A stretch of 64,000 bases of DNA from Pseudomonas sp. RSB 5.4 (GCF_037126175.1 NZ_CP146986.1:1640501-1704500); one strand, 5' to 3'; shown: positions 40,401-48,454, counted from the first letter of the stretch. Notes: a model not told the origin generated them from the sequence alone. Numbers and translations are program-made.

Positions 40401-42377
40401 CCCGACGCCGACAACAGCCAGCAGCTGGCGCAGTTGAAAAAGCAATTCAGCGATTTGCGGGACAAGACCTACGGTGAACATCCGGTGAAGCAGATCACCG
40501 ACATGGGTTTCACCGATCACGCCAACCTCGAAGCGTCCTACGACGGCATCAAGGCCTTCCTCAACGGGTTCAAGAAGGAAGACCACGCCACCAGCGTCAA
40601 CCTGCGGGCCGCAACCGGCAGCAAGACCCAGGCGGAACTGGCGGACCAGCTCAAGTCGGCGCTCAAGCAACTCGAACACCCCGACGACGAAATTGCCCTG
40701 CAACGCAGCTACGGACTCAACCTCAGCACGCCGTTCGTGTCGCTGGCCAACAAGGGCATGGGCCCGTGGCCCAGCGGTGCGGTGGGTGGCGGGCGCAATT
40801 ACAACCTCAACGCCGAGCGTGGCGACAAAGGCGTGACCGTGTACCTGCAACGTGAAGGCTCCGGGATGGCCAGCGGTGGCGTGGGTGGCGGCAAGGATTA
40901 CTGGCCGGGGTTCTTCAAGGCCGGCGAAGTGGACAAGTTCACCAAGGTTGATATCGGCAATGATCGGCAACTGACCCCGGCGTTTCGCCTGGGCGTGGAT
41001 GTCACCGGCACCGCCACCCGCACTCAGCGTGACGGCGTGGTGTTCACCGTGCCTGACGAAGGCATCGATCAGTTCGTCGACAACCTGTTCAGCGGCAAGA
41101 TGAGTCCGCTTGAAGTGATGAAAAAAGGCGTCGATCACGAAACCCAGAAAGGCCTGCGTTTCAACGTCGACGTCAATGCCAGCGCCAGCGCCGAGATGCG
41201 CGTCGCCCTTGGCATCAGCGACAAGGACAGCTCGCCGTTATCCGCCGCCGCACGGCTCGGTGTCGGCGGCACGGTCAACGTCAACCTGCTCAACTACACC
41301 AACTACTCCCTCGACCAGCACAGCAACAAGGGCGAGTTGCAGGAAAGCAGCCGCAACCGTCCGCGCGCGCTCAACAGCTTCGGCGGTTCACTGTTCGCCC
41401 GCGCCCAGCTCGCCGGCAGCAATGCCCAGCCGTCCGGCGCCTCGCAGGGCGTGGTCGCGCCACTGGGTGGCAGTGCGACCGTCAACGTCGACAACAAGAC
41501 CAGCAAACGCGTCAAATTCACCTTCAAGGAAGCCGAACCGCTGACCAGTGCCAACCTGAGCAAACTCGGTGGCAGCCTCGGCGCCGCGTTCAAGGATCCG
41601 GCGTCACAACAGATACTGACGCGACTGGCCGATACCGCACATGCCGACTACGCAGGCCTCGGCCCCAAGGAAAAACTGCAAAAGCAACTGGACGGTCTGC
41701 AGCGACACTTCGCCGACAAACCGGCGGAAAACGACGAGCAATACGCAGCCCTGCGCGCGCTCAAGCGGGCCGGCGTGCAGCAACAGGCGGCGGAGGCCAG
41801 ACGCAGCCTGCTCGACGGCGGACGCTTTGAAAGTTCCTACACCAACCTCTCGCGTCTGGACGAGCAAGGCGTGGTGTCCAAGGTCATGAGTCTGGTCAGC
41901 CCGATGCACTCGCCGAGCAACGCTGAGCGCGTCTCGGCGTTGCTGGGTCAGGACCCGACGCTCAAGGCCCTGGTCAAGGATCTGCAAGGCACGCCGGGCA
42001 CCCTGGCGCGAGTGCGCCTTGAACTCAAGGACTCGGTGCAGGACCGCATCGATGAAGGCAGCCGCCGAGGCGACCTGTCGCAGAAGGAACTGGCGGCGCT
42101 GCTCAGCGACCGCGACAACATGCGGATCAAGGCCATCACCGTGTTCCAGAGCGTCAACCAGCCCGAGAGCTTCACCTCGCCGCTGCCCTTGGTCAGCTAC
42201 AGCAGCAGTGCTTCGCTCAACGTCAACAAGACGCTGGGCAAGATCAACTTCAGCTATGGCCAGGATCAGGACACCCCCAAGAGTTACTTCCTCGACGGCG
42301 AACTCTCAAGGCCTGGGGCTTCGCTCAAGGCTACGGTGGATGCCTTGAAGAAAGACGGCCTGCAACTCAAGAGCTGA
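37416..42377 (+). CDS. AvrE/DspE-family giant type III effector (RopE-like)
   Basis: Secreted effector of 1653 residues, with a perfect hrp box upstream. AvrE-family proteins such as DspE form pores in host membranes and suppress defence; the pseudomonad RopE is a relative. The N-terminus is rich in Ser, Pro and Gln, a typical secretion signal, followed by beta-propeller-like blades (repeated GKLYxxxGxxL, W and LFVSDTEGRLYSV patterns, about 250-700) and a large helical/beta-barrel C-terminus (about 1050-1653) including FVSLANKGMGPWPSGAVGGG, VFTVPDEGIDQFVDNLFSG and VTVYLQREGSGMASGGVGGG. ATG 37416 has GGAG seven bases ahead and is preferred to 37398. It is intact, without frameshift. The chaperone is probably the CesT protein at 44910. 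Confidence 0.87.
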   Translation: MESSIQRTASPTLAPLPQATHNPLGLEQQPQAPTQRSSHTLRDLGRRLLNLVGHVKQDTQATPRLSAPSSSASNANPSAALESEPQASSSSAGNTGQTPRLSRNNAAHFNGQEERIQRRTPGEDKSPEIHLDAKGQPQFSDFKPAAVADLLHSTLTRSGQHYQASASDRNGEDHLLLEPQGHLLHIKQTPIAVTMLRSSQPAGPQETGKGQSPTLVLQDQQARVNTGNALDTIGRAHLGHLTGIHQDRDGQPMRLHEEKLYEFDHASRTWSTPPGSEDMQFSHLSSQGNGKLYGQIGDHLVDLTSRDVPHVEIPQLKAFSVGADQHVATLSGEQNRTLHLFDLAQETPATGAGKTLILNGGLAEARHIGLSPERLFVSDTEGRLYSVKRADIDAESSTLQLMPEEHFHPEGERLGGKHQVSGLLHDNQGGLQVLLSDRAGQTHTHALDEPNLRLKDGWNLSDALVLDNKRGLPGSAAPTPAQTFDLDRLGRVGLSDQRVQRWDSTSQDWKDTGIKDVEQLQRGIDSKAYLLQDGQLKKLDVSPHYNTVNVGGSHTLNQPPRSTKVALGEPLAGLEERHITAFAMLNDKQFVAQDSNQRLTAHHPDGTSSDLSRLDLEGTVASLALDENHNLHALTTEGKLFTLAKDDWQAKPDQPRPEASWKPVPLPAGQRLQSIRTGDDNRLNVTVRDNPEQPPLQLKGQTWQPVTLRPADHNALSDLFTRVRGGEKTARIPGTGLTARLNANFMGRGNVENSNRAPTREFIRANIFKPTLETPRVLKNIGNHIQHHHHGREGLRPLYKSEGELFKRLEILNHDQPAAPPGRDLKSRISQLDLGPQGADLLQDLESLRGELEDNSLRATRHLGQQHGKSKLLQQKEGLLNIHGELAPASRRTQLSMKLENLGQKLNIASSGHDLLKEVQGALKQVAPSADNPTGALLKTLQDNGMKLSHQKADIPLGQRRDASDSQGLTKARLALDVVTLKDLGDLLGKVEMLRPDADNSQQLAQLKKQFSDLRDKTYGEHPVKQITDMGFTDHANLEASYDGIKAFLNGFKKEDHATSVNLRAATGSKTQAELADQLKSALKQLEHPDDEIALQRSYGLNLSTPFVSLANKGMGPWPSGAVGGGRNYNLNAERGDKGVTVYLQREGSGMASGGVGGGKDYWPGFFKAGEVDKFTKVDIGNDRQLTPAFRLGVDVTGTATRTQRDGVVFTVPDEGIDQFVDNLFSGKMSPLEVMKKGVDHETQKGLRFNVDVNASASAEMRVALGISDKDSSPLSAAARLGVGGTVNVNLLNYTNYSLDQHSNKGELQESSRNRPRALNSFGGSLFARAQLAGSNAQPSGASQGVVAPLGGSATVNVDNKTSKRVKFTFKEAEPLTSANLSKLGGSLGAAFKDPASQQILTRLADTAHADYAGLGPKEKLQKQLDGLQRHFADKPAENDEQYAALRALKRAGVQQQAAEARRSLLDGGRFESSYTNLSRLDEQGVVSKVMSLVSPMHSPSNAERVSALLGQDPTLKALVKDLQGTPGTLARVRLELKDSVQDRIDEGSRRGDLSQKELAALLSDRDNMRIKAITVFQSVNQPESFTSPLPLVSYSSSASLNVNKTLGKINFSYGQDQDTPKSYFLDGELSRPGASLKATVDALKKDGLQLKS

Positions 42378-42387
42378 ACCTGCCTTC

Positions 42388-42415
42388 GCCGTGGCCCGCG
42401 TGGCCACGGCTTTTT
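42388..42415 (+). terminator. Rho-independent terminator after the AvrE-like effector
   Basis: Nine-base-pair stem GCCGTGGCC with complement, five-base loop, then five Ts; begins 11 bases after the effector stop. It would reduce read-through into the hydroxylase gene. Confidence 0.88.
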
Positions 42416-42451
42416 CCCCAAGCGATTATCCAGACTCTCCAAGGAGGCCAC

Positions 42452-43063
42452 ATGCGTCCTGCGTTTTATCCCCTTGACGATTTTCCGCCACTGGCCGAAC
42501 TGGCCGCCCAATGGCCGTTGATGCAGCACGAGGTGCTGACGTTGCAAGCGCCGGTGCTCGACATCGACCGCACTGACAAGGCTCATGAACAGATTCACCA
42601 CGAAGTCACCACGCACCTGCAACAGGGCGGCCACTATGGCTGGCTCAAAGGCTGGGGCGACGCCGGCGGTAACCGCGACTGGGTGCAATACCCGCTGCTG
42701 TTCCGCGATCAGGTACTGCCTCCCGCCCGGGCGGCACTGCCGCGCACGGTGGCGCTGCTCGAAACGCTGGCCGGGCTCAAGGTCGCCGCCCTCGCTCGAC
42801 TGGAGCCTCACGCCTGGCTCAGCACTCACCGTCATCCCGAGGTCTGCGAGGAAGGCCTGCTGCAAATGCACCTGACCCTGGGCGCGGCCACCGAACGCAA
42901 CTACGCCTACCTGAACGTTGCCGGCGAGTTTTATCAGCATCGTTGCGGCACGGCGGTGATCTTCGACGGCTCGCAGGATCATTTTGTGGTCAATGCCAGC
43001 GATGCACCGCGCACGATCCTTTACCTGGAATTCGAGCAGGCACGCCTGCAGGCCCAGCACTGA
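42452..43063 (+). CDS. Aspartyl/asparaginyl beta-hydroxylase-like protein inside the effector block
   Basis: A 203-residue protein of the AspH/2-oxoglutarate-iron oxygenase type. The double-stranded beta-helix core is visible from WLSTHRHPEVCEEGLLQMHL through YLNVAGEFYQHRCGTAVIF and DGSQDHFVVNASDAPRTILY, with candidate iron-binding His residues in STHRHPE and DHFVVN. No signal peptide. A strong RBS (AAGGAGG) precedes the ATG, but a terminator lies between it and the effector. Such a gene is not part of the standard P. syringae cluster; the role could be protein modification or a small-molecule oxidation. It could also be a passenger. Confidence 0.75.
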   Translation: MRPAFYPLDDFPPLAELAAQWPLMQHEVLTLQAPVLDIDRTDKAHEQIHHEVTTHLQQGGHYGWLKGWGDAGGNRDWVQYPLLFRDQVLPPARAALPRTVALLETLAGLKVAALARLEPHAWLSTHRHPEVCEEGLLQMHLTLGAATERNYAYLNVAGEFYQHRCGTAVIFDGSQDHFVVNASDAPRTILYLEFEQARLQAQH

Positions 43064-43076
43064 AGCGCAATAAAAA

Positions 43077-43102
43077 ACGGGCGCCTGTCACCAGGTGCCC
43101 GT
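43077..43102. terminator. Terminator between convergent hydroxylase and hrpW operons
   Basis: Stem of about 11 base pairs (ACGGGCGCCTG with complement, one mismatch), four-base loop, A tract on the left giving a T tract on the minus strand. Confidence 0.85.
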
Positions 43103-43117
43103 TGTTTATGGTGGCCG

Positions 43118-43435
43118 TTAGCGGCGCGGCTGAGCGTTCGCTTCCTGCAAACGCTCAGCCAGCAAACGGACAATCCAGTAGGCCGTCAACGCGGCTGCCT
43201 GCTGTAATTGATCCGTTGCGCCATGCGCCTGGAAATCCTGTTCCAGGCTGTCGATGTAACGCGGCAGGCTGAAGCGCTCGCTGCGGCGAATCGCCGGTTT
43301 TTCGAGGCTCACCCGCAAGCTCTGACTGACCAGAGCGATGGCCTGTTCAAACGCCTGACGCTGACGGGCATCCAGCTCGCCATTGCCATGAACCAGCGCC
43401 TTCCAACTGCTCGGGATTGAAGGCTGGGCGCTCAT
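43118..43435 (-). CDS. Unrecognised 105-residue protein coupled to hrpW
   Basis: A small, probably soluble, mostly helical protein (WKALVHGNGELDARQRQAFE, then YIDSLEQDFQAHG, LTAYWIVRLLAERLQEA). The ATG at 43435 begins one base after the hrpW stop codon, so the two are almost certainly co-transcribed and translated together under the hrpW hrp box. No family is recognised. Candidates are a harpin-specific accessory or chaperone, or a small secreted protein; the acidic chaperone pattern is not evident. Confidence 0.65.
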   Translation of the reverse strand: MSAQPSIPSSWKALVHGNGELDARQRQAFEQAIALVSQSLRVSLEKPAIRRSERFSLPRYIDSLEQDFQAHGATDQLQQAAALTAYWIVRLLAERLQEANAQPRR

Positions 43436-43436
43436 G

Positions 43437-44783
43437 TCAGACCTCCTGGAACCGGGTCGACTCAGGCAGCTTGCTGTAAGCGTTCTGCACGTTTTTCAGG
43501 TCGATGTTGTGAGTGCTGATGTTCAAACCCTCGCTGTCGCTTTTGACGAAGGAGAACTTGCCGTTTTCGGCGCTGATGTTGCTCAGATTGAGGTTCCAGT
43601 TGCCCTGCTGACCACCGTTGGTGCGCATGAAGGTGCCAAAATCCTTGGCCTTGAAGTTGTCGACATTGACGTTGGCATCGGCATTGAGCTGGAAGATCTT
43701 GTCCGCCGCGCCCTGGGCACTGCTGTTGGTGATGTTCAGGTGGGTGGTCTTGGCGCCGCCGTCCTTCACCGTCAGGGCATCTTCGCCGACATTGGTCCAG
43801 TGCACGTTATCCACGTTGATTGGCTCCTCGCCGTTTGCCTTGACGTGCACGCCATCAGCGCCGTTTTCGCCGATGATCACGTTTTTCAAAGTGGCGCCTT
43901 CAGCCAGTTCGAACAGCGGTTTCTGCGACTCGCCCTGACCACCGTCGCCCAGTGCGGCACCGGCAGTGAAGGTCTTGCCGCCGCCGTCGAACACTTCGCC
44001 CGGCCCGACCTTGATGGTGCTGTTGACCACGGTCGGGTTGCTCGAAGCGGTCGGGAACATCACCGGCGCTGCACCGCTGTTGTCCAGAACCGGTGCCCCA
44101 GCTTCCGGGTTCGGGCTGACACCAGCGTCCGGCACCGGCACAGTGTTGCCGGTTACCGGTGCGCCGCCCTTGCTTGATGTGCCACCACCGTCGGCTCCCG
44201 GTGTGCCAAAGGTATCCGGGTGGCTGTCCATGAACTGGGCGATCATCTCCAGCAGTTCCTTGAGTCGATCGTCGCCGGACACTTGTCCGCCGCCCTCTGC
44301 AGTCGGACTGATCGCGCTGTTCAGGGAGCCTTCGCCGAGGCTCTTCATCAGCGTATTGACCAGATCCTCGGGGCTCGAACCAGCGCCAGCCCCTTGCGTG
44401 CCCCCCACACCCTTGGCCTGTGCGCCGTCACCGCCCTGAGCACCGTCGCCGCCGAGGATCTTCTCGAACAGTGCCATCAAGACCTGAGTCAGCAACTCTT
44501 TGGACGACTCGCCGCCACTGCCCTCGGTGGCGGTTTGCCCGTCCTTGCCCGACCCTTGCAGCTTCTGCAGCAAATCATCGCCGGCGCTCTGGTCGGAGGC
44601 GCCGGCTTCCTTGCCCGACGATGAGCCCAGCAACATCTCGGCCAGCATGCTGGCCAGATCATGCAACCCGGAAGCACCGGACGGCGCGTTCTGACCTGGC
44701 AGCGTGCTCTGATCCAGCGACAAACCGGCCACCGACCCACTCTGTGAAAGCCCTGAAAAAACACTGAAATCTGCCATCTGCAT
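43437..44783 (-). CDS. hrpW: HrpW, harpin fused to a class III pectate lyase domain
   Basis: Secreted type III protein of 448 residues. The N-terminal half is a glycine/serine-rich, cysteine-free harpin domain with MIAQFMDSHPDTFG-type repeat and long Gly/Ala linkers (GGDGAQGGDGAQAKGVGG). The C-terminal 200 residues (about 248-448) are a parallel beta-helix pectate lyase domain of family PL3: VGPGEVFDGGGKTFTAG, LFELAEGATLKNVIIGENGA, DGVHVKANG and DNVHWTNVGEDALTVK. In P. syringae HrpW binds pectate without clear lyase activity. ATG 44783 (GGGG five bases ahead) is preferred to 44777. A hrp box lies 91 bases upstream. Confidence 0.9.
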   Translation of the reverse strand: MQMADFSVFSGLSQSGSVAGLSLDQSTLPGQNAPSGASGLHDLASMLAEMLLGSSSGKEAGASDQSAGDDLLQKLQGSGKDGQTATEGSGGESSKELLTQVLMALFEKILGGDGAQGGDGAQAKGVGGTQGAGAGSSPEDLVNTLMKSLGEGSLNSAISPTAEGGGQVSGDDRLKELLEMIAQFMDSHPDTFGTPGADGGGTSSKGGAPVTGNTVPVPDAGVSPNPEAGAPVLDNSGAAPVMFPTASSNPTVVNSTIKVGPGEVFDGGGKTFTAGAALGDGGQGESQKPLFELAEGATLKNVIIGENGADGVHVKANGEEPINVDNVHWTNVGEDALTVKDGGAKTTHLNITNSSAQGAADKIFQLNADANVNVDNFKAKDFGTFMRTNGGQQGNWNLNLSNISAENGKFSFVKSDSEGLNISTHNIDLKNVQNAYSKLPESTRFQEV

Positions 44784-44873
44784 CGTACCCCGTTGCTGAG
44801 AGAGTCCGGATCGAGGCCGGGATGGCCTCCGATCCACCGTGCTCGCCGCAGCACTGTGCGGCGACACGCCCTC

Positions 44874-44901
44874 TGTGTGGCCGGCGCTGACAGGCAGTTC
44901 C
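44874..44901 (-). promoter_or_regulatory. hrp box, HrpL promoter of hrpW
   Basis: On the minus strand GGAACT (44901-44896), 15-base spacer, CCACACA (44880-44874). One mismatch (T for the last C) to the consensus; lies 91 bases before hrpW. Confidence 0.85.
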
Positions 44902-44909
44902 TTCGTCGA

Positions 44910-45308
44910 TCAATTGAGCAGACGGGCCAGACTCACACGGGTTTCCCGTACCTGGGCAATAAAGCCCTGCACCAGCCCACCGAAGGTGTCTTCATCGAGT
45001 CGAGCCAGTTCACGGGAAGTACACAGGCGCACGTCGCCCTGATCCAGGGCCAACCAGCAGCCGCGCAAAGTCGCGACATCGAAGTTCATGCTCAGCAGAC
45101 GTTGCAGGTTCTCCGCGCCCGGTTGCGCAGTGCCCAGGCGACAATGCAAAACCACGGTTTCGCTGTGTTCCGGCAACTCGATGACAGCCGCTTGAAGATG
45201 GTCGCGGTCATATAACGCACAGACGCCGCGCTGAAAGGTAAGTGGCGTGCCCAATTGGCTGGCCAACTGGGCAATTAAACGCTGGATGATGGACTCGGAG
45301 TTCGCCAT
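44910..45308 (-). CDS. CesT-family type III chaperone
   Basis: A 132-residue acidic protein with the SycE/CesT-type alpha-beta fold (MANSESIIQRLIAQLASQLG, YDRDHLQAAVIEL, LHCRLGTAQP, LNFDVATLRGCWLALD-like, EDTFGGLVQGFIAQVRET). Such class I chaperones bind effector N-termini. Its position makes it a candidate chaperone for the AvrE-like effector or HrpW. It has its own hrp box 48 bases upstream, so it is not dependent on the hrpF-hrpV operon. ATG 45308 is preferred to 45356. Confidence 0.82.
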   Translation of the reverse strand: MANSESIIQRLIAQLASQLGTPLTFQRGVCALYDRDHLQAAVIELPEHSETVVLHCRLGTAQPGAENLQRLLSMNFDVATLRGCWLALDQGDVRLCTSRELARLDEDTFGGLVQGFIAQVRETRVSLARLLN

Positions 45309-45355
45309 TGCTTTTCCTGTAGTTGATTTCGCCGGACAGCTGCCGGTACGAAACA

Positions 45356-45384
45356 TGAGTGGAAAAACAACGACGAGGAGTTCC
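45356..45384 (-). promoter_or_regulatory. hrp box, HrpL promoter of the chaperone gene
   Basis: On the minus strand GGAACT (45384-45379), 16-base spacer, CCACTCA (45362-45356). Same C-to-T change as the hrpW box; spacer 16 instead of 15. Ends 48 bases before the chaperone ATG. Confidence 0.85.
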
Positions 45385-45406
45385 GTTCAGAACAAACATT
45401 GCGAAA

Positions 45407-45757
45407 TCAGTGTTTCAACCCGGCCAGCGACAAGAGTTGAGCAAGTAACGCCTGTAGTTGTTCTCCTTGATATTCATTGTTGAGTTCATGCCAGACCACG
45501 AAAGTGTGCTGGCTATCCAGGCAAATGTAGTAACCGTCGTAGGATTCAACATTTTCGAAACGCCGTTTAAGCGCGTCCGAAAACAAATCAGGACGTTGTG
45601 CCTGACGCTGGATATTCAGCGCCAGGCCCCAGCCCAGGCTCTCCTTGCGACACACGAACTCAATGCCCGGAGCCCATTGCCAGGCACTGGCCTGCTTCTC
45701 GCCGATGCGCGCAAGAAAATCCTGTTGATCGGTACTTTGCAAAATCGTTTCAGTCAT
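45407..45757 (-). CDS. hrpV: HrpV, negative regulator of the type III regulon
   Basis: A 116-residue cytoplasmic protein with a chaperone-like alpha-beta fold (QASAWQWAPGIEFVCR, LGWGLALNIQRQAQRPDLF, YYICLDSQHTFVVWHEL). It ends the hrpF-hrpG-hrcC-hrpT-hrpV unit, the same place as HrpV in P. syringae, where it binds HrpS and blocks hrpL transcription and is relieved by HrpG. Overlaps hrpT by eight bases. The assignment relies on position and length, as sequence conservation is low. Confidence 0.82.
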   Translation of the reverse strand: MTETILQSTDQQDFLARIGEKQASAWQWAPGIEFVCRKESLGWGLALNIQRQAQRPDLFSDALKRRFENVESYDGYYICLDSQHTFVVWHELNNEYQGEQLQALLAQLLSLAGLKH

Positions 45758-45944
45758 TCAGAGACACCGTACTGTATTCGCCGCCGCCATCCCGTAGTGC
45801 GGGAGACCACCAGACATTCAACTCGGCATTATTGGCGCCAAGTTGCTGACAATCACCTGAACCACATGAAGCTTCTGGAATTAAAGTACAAGCGCTCAAC
45901 AAAAGCAGACTCGCTGCCACAATAATGGCCTGGCACAACTTCAT
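45750..45944 (-). CDS. hrpT: HrpT, small lipoprotein of the outer ring
   Basis: A 64-residue lipoprotein with signal peptide and lipobox LSAC (Cys 19), then a short mature part with two cysteines (EASCGSGDCQQLG). It sits between hrcC and hrpV as in P. syringae, where it helps place the HrcC secretin. Start ATG 45944. Very short but well supported by context. Confidence 0.85.
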   Translation of the reverse strand: MKLCQAIIVAASLLLLSACTLIPEASCGSGDCQQLGANNAELNVWWSPALRDGGGEYSTVSLND

Positions 45945-46044
45945 CTCGTCACCTTCCTTGTCGGACGCTACATCCTTTTCCGGCCACCCATTGGGCAGGA
46001 CGGCGAAAAAACGATGCAGGTCTCGTTATTTTTTATAACCCCCA

Positions 46045-48051
46045 TCACTGTGGGGGCAACATCGATATCCGTGCCGGTGTTGCCGCAGGCGTTGCAGTCG
46101 CCGTCGGTCGTAAAGCCACGAAAATCTCAGTTGATTCACCAGGTTGCAACAGGAACTTGGGCGCAACTGTTACGGCCAATGTCTGTGATCCTGAACAAGC
46201 TGCCGGGTCAATGCGCTGCGGTGTGGCACTGGTGTTTTTCACCACGCCGACCGCCACCCGATAATCCGTTGCGTTGAACCACTGCATCCGCTGCCGATCC
46301 AGCGTGAGCGTCGCTGGCACTTTACACAGGTCGCCCAAGGCCGCACCAGATGATGACTGTTTGATATCACCCGGGATAGCGCCCTTGACCAGACCGGCAA
46401 AAGTCGCGGCTATCGCTGCACGCAAAATCGCAGGTTTTCCCGGTTCACGGCCGGACGCCAGCGCCCGGTCGAGTTGCCCGCGGTTTTCACTGGCCACATA
46501 GCGCGCCGGGTCTACCTGGTCGCCAATCAGGCGTGGTGTCAGGATGAACAAGCGCTCGCGCCGCGACGTCTGGCGCTTGTTGGAGGAAAACAGTGGCCCC
46601 AACAACGGAATCTGTCCGAGCACCGGAACCTGTTGCTGCTGGTCGCCACGCTCATCGACGTGGAAACCACCAATCACCAGCGAACGGTTTTCGGCGATCA
46701 CCGCCTGAGTGCTCACCGTGCCGCGTTTGACGGTCGGCGTCTGTTGGTCGCGAACCTGCTCCAGCTGGCCATCTTCGATATCGACGATCAACTGAAAACG
46801 ATTGTCGCCACCGCCGGCAATGGTGCGCGGAATCACTTGCAGGCTGGTGCCGGCCGTAACCGGTTCAATCGTCGCCACGCGTTCGCCGGTGGCGGTGATG
46901 TACTGCGTGCGGCTGAAGTCGATCACTGCCGGCTGATTTTCCAGGGTCAGCACCGAGGGACGGGCGATCACCGAGGCCACGCCCTGCCCCTCCAGTGCCT
47001 GAATCTCGGCAAAGAATCGGTCGAAGTCGCGTATGAACAAGGTCGACGAGCCACTGCCGAGCAGCGAGCTACCCGCCGTGACGCTGCCAGCACGGGCCGA
47101 CCAGCGCGACTCCAGGGTGGTCAACTGACTGCGGTCGATATCAAGGATGATCGCGTCGATCTCCACCAGTTTGCTCGGCAGATCCAGCTGCTCGATCAGT
47201 TGCTGGTATTGCCCGCGCTTGTCCGGGTTGTCGTAAATCAGCACGGCGTTGTTGCGCACATCAGCGGCAACGCGCCGCTGTCCACCGACGTTGGACTTGA
47301 CCTCGGCACGGCCGCTGATCCGCTCCGTGGCCAAACGCACGATCTTGCCCCGGGCAGTATCAGCCATGCTCTGCAGCGCATTGATATTGGCCTTGGGGTC
47401 CAGGGCTGAAGGCGTCGTGGAGCGCTGGTTTTCCAGCAGCCCTTCGAGAATCGCCGCCACGCCGGGGATGCTCACGGTTTGCTCGCGGTACTGAATCTGC
47501 CGGTCGGCGACGGCCGCAAAACGCAGCGGAAACATCATCACCTGCTGCTTCTCGTCAGGCTTGATCTTCTCCTTGCTGAAGCTGCGGATCAGCTCGACAT
47601 AACGCGCCGGCCCGCTGACCAGCACCACACCTTCATCGGGCAATTCGCCCCAGCCGAAACGCTTGTCCAGCAGGCCGATATCGGTCAGCGCCTGTTTCAG
47701 ATCCGGCGCGGCATCGGCCGACACTTCGAGACGCTGCGCAACCTGGGCCGATTGGGGGCTGATGTACAACTTGCCGTTGTAGACGAACCACTGAAACTGG
47801 TGTTCCAGCGCCAGTCGATCGAGAAATTCCACGGCATTGGTCGCGCGCAATTTGACGTCGAGCATACCGCTGACACCGGTCATACTCAGGCCGACCCCAA
47901 AGGCATTGGCGAAATCCCTGAGCACGGTGTCCAGCGGAGTTTGTGTGGCTTCGTAGGCGTAGGCCGATTGCCCCCAGTCAGCGGGGACCGCAGCCAGGGT
48001 CGGCAACGACAGTGCCAGCAGCAGGGACATCCCGCACAAATGCTTAAACAT
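46045..48051 (-). CDS. hrcC: HrcC, outer membrane secretin (SctC)
   Basis: Secretin of 668 residues that forms the outer ring. A signal peptide (MFKHLCGMSLLLALSLPTLA) is followed by N0/N1 and N3 ring domains and the pore domain with QRRVAADVRNNAVLIYDNPD, VEIDAIILDIDRSQL, and VPVLGQIPLLGPLFSSNKRQ near 500. The C-terminus beyond the pore is about 90 residues, where HrpT-type pilotin would bind. ATG 48051 is chosen; the frame is open far upstream but lies in hrpG. Confidence 0.94.
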   Translation of the reverse strand: MFKHLCGMSLLLALSLPTLAAVPADWGQSAYAYEATQTPLDTVLRDFANAFGVGLSMTGVSGMLDVKLRATNAVEFLDRLALEHQFQWFVYNGKLYISPQSAQVAQRLEVSADAAPDLKQALTDIGLLDKRFGWGELPDEGVVLVSGPARYVELIRSFSKEKIKPDEKQQVMMFPLRFAAVADRQIQYREQTVSIPGVAAILEGLLENQRSTTPSALDPKANINALQSMADTARGKIVRLATERISGRAEVKSNVGGQRRVAADVRNNAVLIYDNPDKRGQYQQLIEQLDLPSKLVEIDAIILDIDRSQLTTLESRWSARAGSVTAGSSLLGSGSSTLFIRDFDRFFAEIQALEGQGVASVIARPSVLTLENQPAVIDFSRTQYITATGERVATIEPVTAGTSLQVIPRTIAGGGDNRFQLIVDIEDGQLEQVRDQQTPTVKRGTVSTQAVIAENRSLVIGGFHVDERGDQQQQVPVLGQIPLLGPLFSSNKRQTSRRERLFILTPRLIGDQVDPARYVASENRGQLDRALASGREPGKPAILRAAIAATFAGLVKGAIPGDIKQSSSGAALGDLCKVPATLTLDRQRMQWFNATDYRVAVGVVKNTSATPQRIDPAACSGSQTLAVTVAPKFLLQPGESTEIFVALRPTATATPAATPARISMLPPQ

Positions 48052-48454
48052 AACGGTGCCCCAAAGGTAGAGCGTGATGCCGAGGGCGCACCGGTGCCGG
48101 GGTATGGGCCAGCATCGCTTCCCAGACTTCACGCTGATTGGCCAAGGCTTCCAGCGCGGCGATGATCGGGCTGACTCCGTCGAATGGCAGATAGCGCACC
48201 AGACACAGACGCCGCTCCTGCGGGTCCAGCGCCAGGGCGGCGCTGAAGCGTCCGAGACTGGGGCCGGACAAACGCAGAGCTGCTTCAAGGTCGGCGTCGC
48301 CACCGCGCCAGGCGACACTCAATCCGGCACAACACAGCACTCCGGCGGGTCGCCGTTGCAGGCGCACCGATTGCTGATCGATCAGCAGCGTCAGTTCGCC
48401 CTCACCACTGTCCAGCCAGCGTTGCACGGTGACGCTAAGCTCAGCGGATTTCAT
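48044..48454 (-). CDS. hrpG: HrpG, chaperone-like regulator
   Basis: A 136-residue protein with a chaperone-like alpha-beta pattern (MKSAELSVTVQRWLDSGEGE, ALRLSGPSLGRFSAALALDP, RRLCLVRYLPFDGVSPIIAA). In P. syringae HrpG binds HrpV and thereby relieves repression of HrpS. It overlaps hrcC by eight bases and hrpF by 14. Low sequence conservation; called by position. Confidence 0.8.
   Translation of the reverse strand: MKSAELSVTVQRWLDSGEGELTLLIDQQSVRLQRRPAGVLCCAGLSVAWRGGDADLEAALRLSGPSLGRFSAALALDPQERRLCLVRYLPFDGVSPIIAALEALANQREVWEAMLAHTPAPVRPRHHALPLGHRYV

Noticed and set aside
45407..45757. Reading this gene as the AvrE chaperone AvrF/ShcE
   Set aside because: Position at the end of hrpF-hrpG-hrcC-hrpT and overlap with hrpT fit HrpV; the gene at 44910 is the better chaperone candidate.
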